The notes beneath the pieces are model-generated. The model saw only the letters and a list, made by a program, of their open reading frames with translations, was not told where the DNA came from and ran no database searches. This document shows, piece after piece, positions 27,389-32,410 of a stretch of 32,410 nucleotides of DNA. Source of the stretch: Gemmatimonadota bacterium (lineage in GTDB: Bacteria > Gemmatimonadota > Gemmatimonadetes > Gemmatimonadales > GWC2-71-9); NCBI GenBank assembly GCA_016199245.1, contig JACQHC010000128.1, positions 1 through 32,410 on the forward strand. The letters are read 5' to 3'. The position numbers were made by a program, and so were the translations under genes. Numbering within the stretch: position 1 is the stretch's first letter; each line of letters starts with the position of its first letter.

Positions 27389-28816
27389 ATGCACTCTGCC
27401 TCGTTGGAATCTCCTCGCATTCTGCTCGCGCACTCGTACTACCTGGCCTACGACCCGAAGCAGACGCAGAAGATGCGGCCGTATCCGCCGCTCGCCACGC
27501 TCATCACCGCGTCGGTCCTCCGGCAACACGGCTATGAGGTCGACCTGTTCGATGCCATGTTGGCACGCGGCGTCGAAGCTTTCCATTCTCAGGTCGATGC
27601 CATGCACCCGTCGATCGTCGCCATCGTCGAGGACAACTTCAATTTCCTCACGAAGATGTGCACGCTCAGAATGCGCGAGGCGGCGTTGGACATGGTCGCG
27701 TCCGCGCGCGCGGCCGGGGCCCGGGTTGTCGTCAATGGCTCGGATGCCGCAGACCGCCCCGACCTGTACCTCGTGGCAGGGGCCGATGCCGTCATTCCGG
27801 GGGATCCCGAGCCCGCGGTTCTCGACCTCGTCGCCGCGTGGACCGGCTCCAATGGGCTGAAGGCGGAGGCCGTACCGGGGATCATCATCGCCGCGCCCCA
27901 GAACGGCGAGACCCGGCGCACCGCGCCGCGCCCCGCTCTCGACGATCTGGACCACCTCCCGTTCCCCGCGTGGGACCTCCTGGACGCAGGCAGTTATCGG
28001 CGGGCGTGGACCGCAGCACACGGGCGACTGTCGTGGAACATGGCGACGTCGCGCGGCTGCCCCTATCGGTGCAACTGGTGCGCCAAGCCACTGTTCGGGA
28101 AGCGGTACGCGCAGCGCTCGCCGGAGAACGTCGCTGGTGAGCTAGACGAGCTCCGACACGCGATCGCACCGGACCACGTGTGGTTCGCCGATGACATCTT
28201 CGGCCTCACGCCGGCATGGATCGAGGCATTCGCCCGAGCCGTTTCGGCCCGGGGCGCACGGACGCCGTTCACCATGCAATCGCGGGCGAATCTGATGAAA
28301 CCGCGCGCGGTCGCGGCCCTGGCCGAGGCCGGGGCGGAAGAGGTTTGGCTGGGGGTCGAGTCCGGCTCGCAGCAGATCCTGAATGCGATGGACAAAGGCA
28401 CCACGGTGGCTCAGGTGCGAGAGGCGACGCGGGAACTCCGCCGACACGGTATCCGATGCGGCTGGTTCATCCAGCTGGGCTATCGTGGCGAGCAGTGGCC
28501 GGATCTCGTCGCGACGCGCAACCTGGTGCGCGACGAGTGGCCCGACGACATCGGCGTGTCGGTTTCGTATCCCCTCCCTGGCACCAAGTTCTACGAGCAG
28601 GTGCGCACCGAGCTCGGGCGGAAAACCAATTGGGCGGACAGCGATGATCTTGCCATGATGTTCCGAGGTACGTACGTGACCGAATTCTACAAGCGCGTGC
28701 GTGACCTCCTCCACACCGAGGTCCGAGCACGTCAGGCCCGCGACGCCGAGTGGGATGCGTTGGAGCGGCATGAGCCGGACAGCCGATCTCCAGCTGGATA
28801 TCCCGCGCCCCCATGA
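27389..28816 (+). CDS. B12-binding domain radical SAM protein
   Basis: N-terminal cobalamin-domain-like region; MATSRGCPYRCNWCAKPLFG (CxxxCxxC), VWFADDIFGLTP, VWLGVESGSQQILNAMDKGTT. Confidence 0.9.
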   Translation: MHSASLESPRILLAHSYYLAYDPKQTQKMRPYPPLATLITASVLRQHGYEVDLFDAMLARGVEAFHSQVDAMHPSIVAIVEDNFNFLTKMCTLRMREAALDMVASARAAGARVVVNGSDAADRPDLYLVAGADAVIPGDPEPAVLDLVAAWTGSNGLKAEAVPGIIIAAPQNGETRRTAPRPALDDLDHLPFPAWDLLDAGSYRRAWTAAHGRLSWNMATSRGCPYRCNWCAKPLFGKRYAQRSPENVAGELDELRHAIAPDHVWFADDIFGLTPAWIEAFARAVSARGARTPFTMQSRANLMKPRAVAALAEAGAEEVWLGVESGSQQILNAMDKGTTVAQVREATRELRRHGIRCGWFIQLGYRGEQWPDLVATRNLVRDEWPDDIGVSVSYPLPGTKFYEQVRTELGRKTNWADSDDLAMMFRGTYVTEFYKRVRDLLHTEVRARQARDAEWDALERHEPDSRSPAGYPAPP

Positions 28817-29658
28817 CCGCCCGTACGTCGCGCCCGGCCGACAGCGACGTCCTGCCGCCGGCCGTGGTGGCGTTCGATGCCGTCGCGCCGCAGTTCGATC
28901 AGCGGTATGGCCAATGGGCCAGCGTGCGGGCACAGCGACGGGCCGTCCAGAAGGAGTTGCTGCGGGCATTTCCCCCCGACGCGGCGCTCCTTGAGCTCGG
29001 GGGCGGGACCGGGGACGACGCGATTCACCTCGCCTCACGGGGCCGGCGCGTGCTGCTCACCGATGGCTCGCGTTCCATGCTTGCGTGCGCCCAGGCGAAA
29101 ATCCGGGACGCCCGCTTGGAGCATCGCATCACGACGCACGCAATCACGCTCGAGCGCCTCCGCGACCTGCCCAGAACCATGATTCCGTCCATGCCGGTGA
29201 GGTTCGACGGCGCCTACTCCAACTTCGCGGCGTTCAACTGCATCACGGATCTCGCGGGGGTGGCGTCTGACCTGGCCGACCTGCTGCGGCCTGGTGCACC
29301 GGTGTTACTCGTAATCTTCGGGCCCGTATCGGTTGGCGAAGTGCTGGTGCAACTCTGGAAGGGCGATGCTCGTGCCGCGTTCCGCCGACTGTCCTCCGGC
29401 GACATCCCCGCGCGGGTCGCTGGACGAGAGTTCACGGTTCGCTATCCCTCCCCCCGGCAGGTCGCGGATCGGTTCGCGCCATGGTTTCGGCTGGTCCGCA
29501 CGCGGGGCGTCGGCATCTTCGTGCCGCCCAGCGCGGCTGAGCCATCCATCTCCCGCTTCCCCCGGTTGCTCGCCATTCTGGAGGCGCTCGATCGGGGCGC
29601 CTCGGCTCCCCTGGCGTTGCTCGCGGACCACGTCCTGCTGCAATTCGAGCGTGTCTGA
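28813..29658 (+). CDS. Class I SAM-dependent methyltransferase
   Basis: AALLELGGGTGDDAIHLASRGRRVLLTDGSRSML; ATGA overlap with radical SAM gene. Confidence 0.88.
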   Translation: MTARTSRPADSDVLPPAVVAFDAVAPQFDQRYGQWASVRAQRRAVQKELLRAFPPDAALLELGGGTGDDAIHLASRGRRVLLTDGSRSMLACAQAKIRDARLEHRITTHAITLERLRDLPRTMIPSMPVRFDGAYSNFAAFNCITDLAGVASDLADLLRPGAPVLLVIFGPVSVGEVLVQLWKGDARAAFRRLSSGDIPARVAGREFTVRYPSPRQVADRFAPWFRLVRTRGVGIFVPPSAAEPSISRFPRLLAILEALDRGASAPLALLADHVLLQFERV

Positions 29659-30790
29659 CGGGGAATCCCGGCGAGTGCGGCCCTTCGTGCTCCGGGCTGA
29701 GAATGGCAGCCGCGTCGTCATCAGTGACGGCGAGATCAGTCAACCGGGGGATCGCCTGGGCGACACGTATGATCTCGGACCCGGTACGTTTCATGCTGGC
29801 CTGATCAACGCCCACGACCACCTGTTCCGGAATCACTACCCCAGACTGGGGGCGCCGCCTTACAGAAACGCCTACGAGTGGGGGAATGACATTCACGTGC
29901 GGTGGGCCGAAGAGATCCGACGCATGCAGGCTCTCCCCCGCAGAGAAGCGCTGCTGTTCGGAGCCTTGAAGAATCTGCTAGGTGCGGTCACCACCGTGGT
30001 GCATCACGATCCCTGGGACGACGCGCTGGCGGCGGACTTCCCGGTGCGAGTAGTCCGGATTCGCGTCGCGCATTCCCTCGGTCTCGAGCACGACCTCCCA
30101 CACGCCGTCGCGGGAGACGAACACACCCGAGACCGACCGTTGTCGATGCACCTCGCCGAAGGCGTCGATGCCGTCGCGGTCGCCGAAGTCCGTGAGGCGG
30201 AGCGCCGAGACCTGCTGGGCGGGGACCTCGTAGCGGTGCACCTCGTGGGCGTGGACCGCGACGCAATCGCCCGCATTCGGGCGACAGGAACCGCGGTGGC
30301 CTGGTGCCCCACGTCGAATCGCTTTCTATTCGACCGCACGGCTCCGGGCGAACTGTTTCAGCCCGGCATCGACGTCCTACTCGGCACGGACGCGCTCCTT
30401 ACGGCGGACGGAACAATGCTGGCGGAGCTCCACGAGGCACGCCGCCTGGGGCATCTGGACGATCAGCGCCTCCGAGAAGCGGTCGGTCGGGTGGCTGCCC
30501 GCAGGTTGCGGGTGCCCGAGCCGGCGCTGGCGCCCGGATATCCCGCGGATGTGGTGTTTCTCCGCCGACCGCTCTTTGAAGCGCGCCCTGCCGATGTCGC
30601 GCTGGTCCTCGTAGGCGGCGTTCCGCGACTCGCGGACGAGCAGTTCGCCGAACTGTTCGGCCATTGCGGCGTCCCCGCCGAACCGTTAGACGCCATCGGG
30701 ACACGCAAGCTCGTGGCGGCGCCGCTCGGAACTGTGGCCCGCCGCGTGTTCGATCTGTCGCCTCAGTGTCAGCGGGTGCTGGAATGGTAG
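29651..30790 (+). CDS. Amidohydrolase family protein
   Basis: GTFHAGLINAHDHLFRNHYPRLG...TTVVHHDPW...PLSMHLAEG...VAWCPTSNRFLFDRTAPGELFQPGIDVLLGTDALLTADGTMLAEL. Confidence 0.88.
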   Translation: MSDGESRRVRPFVLRAENGSRVVISDGEISQPGDRLGDTYDLGPGTFHAGLINAHDHLFRNHYPRLGAPPYRNAYEWGNDIHVRWAEEIRRMQALPRREALLFGALKNLLGAVTTVVHHDPWDDALAADFPVRVVRIRVAHSLGLEHDLPHAVAGDEHTRDRPLSMHLAEGVDAVAVAEVREAERRDLLGGDLVAVHLVGVDRDAIARIRATGTAVAWCPTSNRFLFDRTAPGELFQPGIDVLLGTDALLTADGTMLAELHEARRLGHLDDQRLREAVGRVAARRLRVPEPALAPGYPADVVFLRRPLFEARPADVALVLVGGVPRLADEQFAELFGHCGVPAEPLDAIGTRKLVAAPLGTVARRVFDLSPQCQRVLEW

Positions 30791-30993
30791 GCCGCCGATC
30801 AGACCTGTCACGGCGTCGTCTCGTACACGAACGGGAAATCGAGGAGCTGCCTTCGCGGCAGGCCCACCGCGGTGTATGGCTGACCGGAAACTTTAGCCCG
30901 CTTGACCCTGAGAACAACAGCAGACCGGACCGCCGTCTGCCTGAAGAGGCATTGGGCGGCGCCCTCCGGACTTCACTCATTAGCGTCGCGTAA
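30784..30993 (+). CDS. Hypothetical 69-aa small protein, translationally coupled to the amidohydrolase
   Basis: ATG overlaps amidohydrolase stop (ATGGTAG); MVGRRSDLSRRRLVHEREIEELPSRQAHRGVWLTGNFSPLDPENNSRPDRRLPEEALGGALRTSLISVA*. Confidence 0.4.
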   Translation: MVGRRSDLSRRRLVHEREIEELPSRQAHRGVWLTGNFSPLDPENNSRPDRRLPEEALGGALRTSLISVA

Positions 30994-31005
30994 CGGAGGG
31001 GCCAC

Positions 31006-31758
31006 ACGCCGCCACGCAGCTCGGACGCCAAATCGCGAGCCCTGGCGACAGACGCGCCGGAGCTGCTTCCGCCGCGAGAGGCCTACCGGCTCTGGGCACC
31101 GCACTACGAGGTCGAAACGGCTATCAGCGCCCTCGACGAGCTGGCAGTCGCAGAGTTGACGCCCCCGCTACAGGGCCTGGCTCTGCTGGACGCCGGTTGC
31201 GGAACTGGGAGGCGCCTTCCGGCGGTCTCGTCTCACGGACCCCATCGCGTCGTTGGTATCGACCTGGTGCGCGAAATGCTGGAGGTCGGCCGGCGCCTGC
31301 GAGGCCGCGACATACGCGTCTCGGTGGCTGACGTCAGAGCCCTGCCGTTTCCCACCCGGACCTTCGACGTGGTCTGGTGCCGTCTCGTGCTGGGTCATAC
31401 GCAGCGCCTCGATCCGGCCTATCAGGAGTTCTTCCGCGTCACTAAGCCCGGAGGGTCCTTGACTGTCACCGATTTCCACGCTGAAGCCGTGGCAGCCGGC
31501 CACGTCCGAACGTTCCGAGACGTCGACGGAGTCGTGCACGCCGTGGAAACGCAGCCACACACTGCAGAGGACCACCGGCAAGCGGCGGCAAGCGCGGGTT
31601 TCCTGCTCACAACCGCTCGTGATTGCCGCGTCGGACCGGAGGTGCGGAACTTCTGGCTGCAGGCGGGGGCGCTCGAACGCTACGAGGCCCAACTCGGCAC
31701 GCCCTTACTGCTGGCGCTCCGCTTCGCTAAGGAACGCCGGCGTGGCTCGCAGGGGTGA
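31006..31758 (+). CDS. Class I SAM-dependent methyltransferase (BioC-like N-terminus), non-canonical or lost start codon
   Basis: EAYRLWAPHYEVETAISALDELA...LALLDAGCGTGRRLPAV...LPFPTRTFDVVWCRLVLGHTQRLDPAYQEFFRVTKPGGSLTVTDFH; SD GGAGG at 30995-30999 but no ATG/GTG/TTG near it. Confidence 0.75.
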   Translation, partial: TPPRSSDAKSRALATDAPELLPPREAYRLWAPHYEVETAISALDELAVAELTPPLQGLALLDAGCGTGRRLPAVSSHGPHRVVGIDLVREMLEVGRRLRGRDIRVSVADVRALPFPTRTFDVVWCRLVLGHTQRLDPAYQEFFRVTKPGGSLTVTDFHAEAVAAGHVRTFRDVDGVVHAVETQPHTAEDHRQAAASAGFLLTTARDCRVGPEVRNFWLQAGALERYEAQLGTPLLLALRFAKERRRGSQG

Positions 31759-32409
31759 TCGGGCCTGAACGAGCCGGCCGAGGTCCCCGGCGCGGCGGCT
31801 CCCCGCAAGCCGTGTCACCACCAACCGCCACCCCAGCAACCCCACCAGTACCAGCCCGTACGTCACCGGCCGCCGCACATCCGCCTTCACCAACCACAGG
31901 AAATGCAGCACGCCGAGCGCCGCGGCCACGTACACCAACTGATGCAACCGCTGCCACCGCTTCGAGCCAAGACGCTTGACCCACCCCGCCGTGGAGGTCA
32001 CGGCGAGCGGCACCAGCATCACGAAGGCCGTGAAACCCACGGTGACGTACGGCCGCTTGGCGATGTCCTCGAGCACGATCCCCATGCTCAGTCCCTCGCC
32101 CGAGAACACCGCACGATCCAGCCAATAGATCGTGAAATGCAGCGTCGCATAGAAGAACACGTACAATCCGAACATCCGCCGCACGTGCACCAGGGCGTTC
32201 AAACTCAGCAGCCGCCGCAGCGGCGTGACGCCGAGCGTAATCGCGAGGAAGGTGAGCGCCGTGAGCCCGGTGCGGTGCGTGATCTCCTCGATGGGATTGG
32301 CGCCCAGGTCCGACCGAATGATGTCCCGCACGAGATCGGCCAACGGCAAAAGAGACGCCCCGAACGCCACGGGCTTTACGACGCGCTGAATCCACTGGCC
32401 CTGCGTCAT
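31705..32409 (-). CDS. msrQ: MsrQ-like heme-binding ferric-reductase-like membrane protein
   Basis: NPIEEITHRTGLTALTFLAITLGVTPLRRL...HVRRMFGLYVFFYATLHFTIYWLDRA...WQRLHQLVYVAAALGVLHFLWLVKAD. Confidence 0.88.
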   Translation of the reverse strand: MTQGQWIQRVVKPVAFGASLLPLADLVRDIIRSDLGANPIEEITHRTGLTALTFLAITLGVTPLRRLLSLNALVHVRRMFGLYVFFYATLHFTIYWLDRAVFSGEGLSMGIVLEDIAKRPYVTVGFTAFVMLVPLAVTSTAGWVKRLGSKRWQRLHQLVYVAAALGVLHFLWLVKADVRRPVTYGLVLVGLLGWRLVVTRLAGSRRAGDLGRLVQARSPLRATPAFLSEAERQQ

Positions 32410-32410
32410 G

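Noticed and set aside
27338-27540. Small ORF starting ATGACTCACGG upstream of the radical SAM gene as a precursor peptide
   Set aside because: Most of it overlaps the radical SAM gene out of frame, and the sequence has no leader/core features.

Overview
High-GC bacterial window; the gene content and style suggest a Gemmatimonadota-like genome, but this is inference only. Left part (1-14.8 kb) is mostly housekeeping: the 3' end of a Dph6-like ATP-pyrophosphatase, a VapBC-type toxin-antitoxin pair with an 18-bp palindromic operator, an MFS permease, a DUF411 protein, a DinB protein, two six-hairpin glycosidase-like enzymes flanking adenine deaminase and hypoxanthine phosphoribosyltransferase, and two M28 peptidases. 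Right part (14.9-31.8 kb) is an accessory island: two paralogous NTP_transf_5-type nucleotidyltransferases, GT2/GT4/GT9/GT39-like glycosyltransferases, a sulfotransferase, an HPr-kinase-like protein, a B12-binding radical SAM enzyme, two methyltransferases, an amidohydrolase and a 69-aa small ORF. An MsrQ-like gene follows. Main observation: the DUF411 gene is split in the ORF track by a single in-frame TGA lying exactly at the first Cys of its CGCC motif (SPT-[TGA]-GCC-AKW), with a small hairpin 18 nt downstream. That makes it a candidate selenoprotein. The island also shows decay: a clean IS630 insertion in one nucleotidyltransferase, in-frame TGA codons in two genes, a frameshifted membrane glycosyltransferase, a truncated GT2 duplicate, and a methyltransferase with no canonical start.
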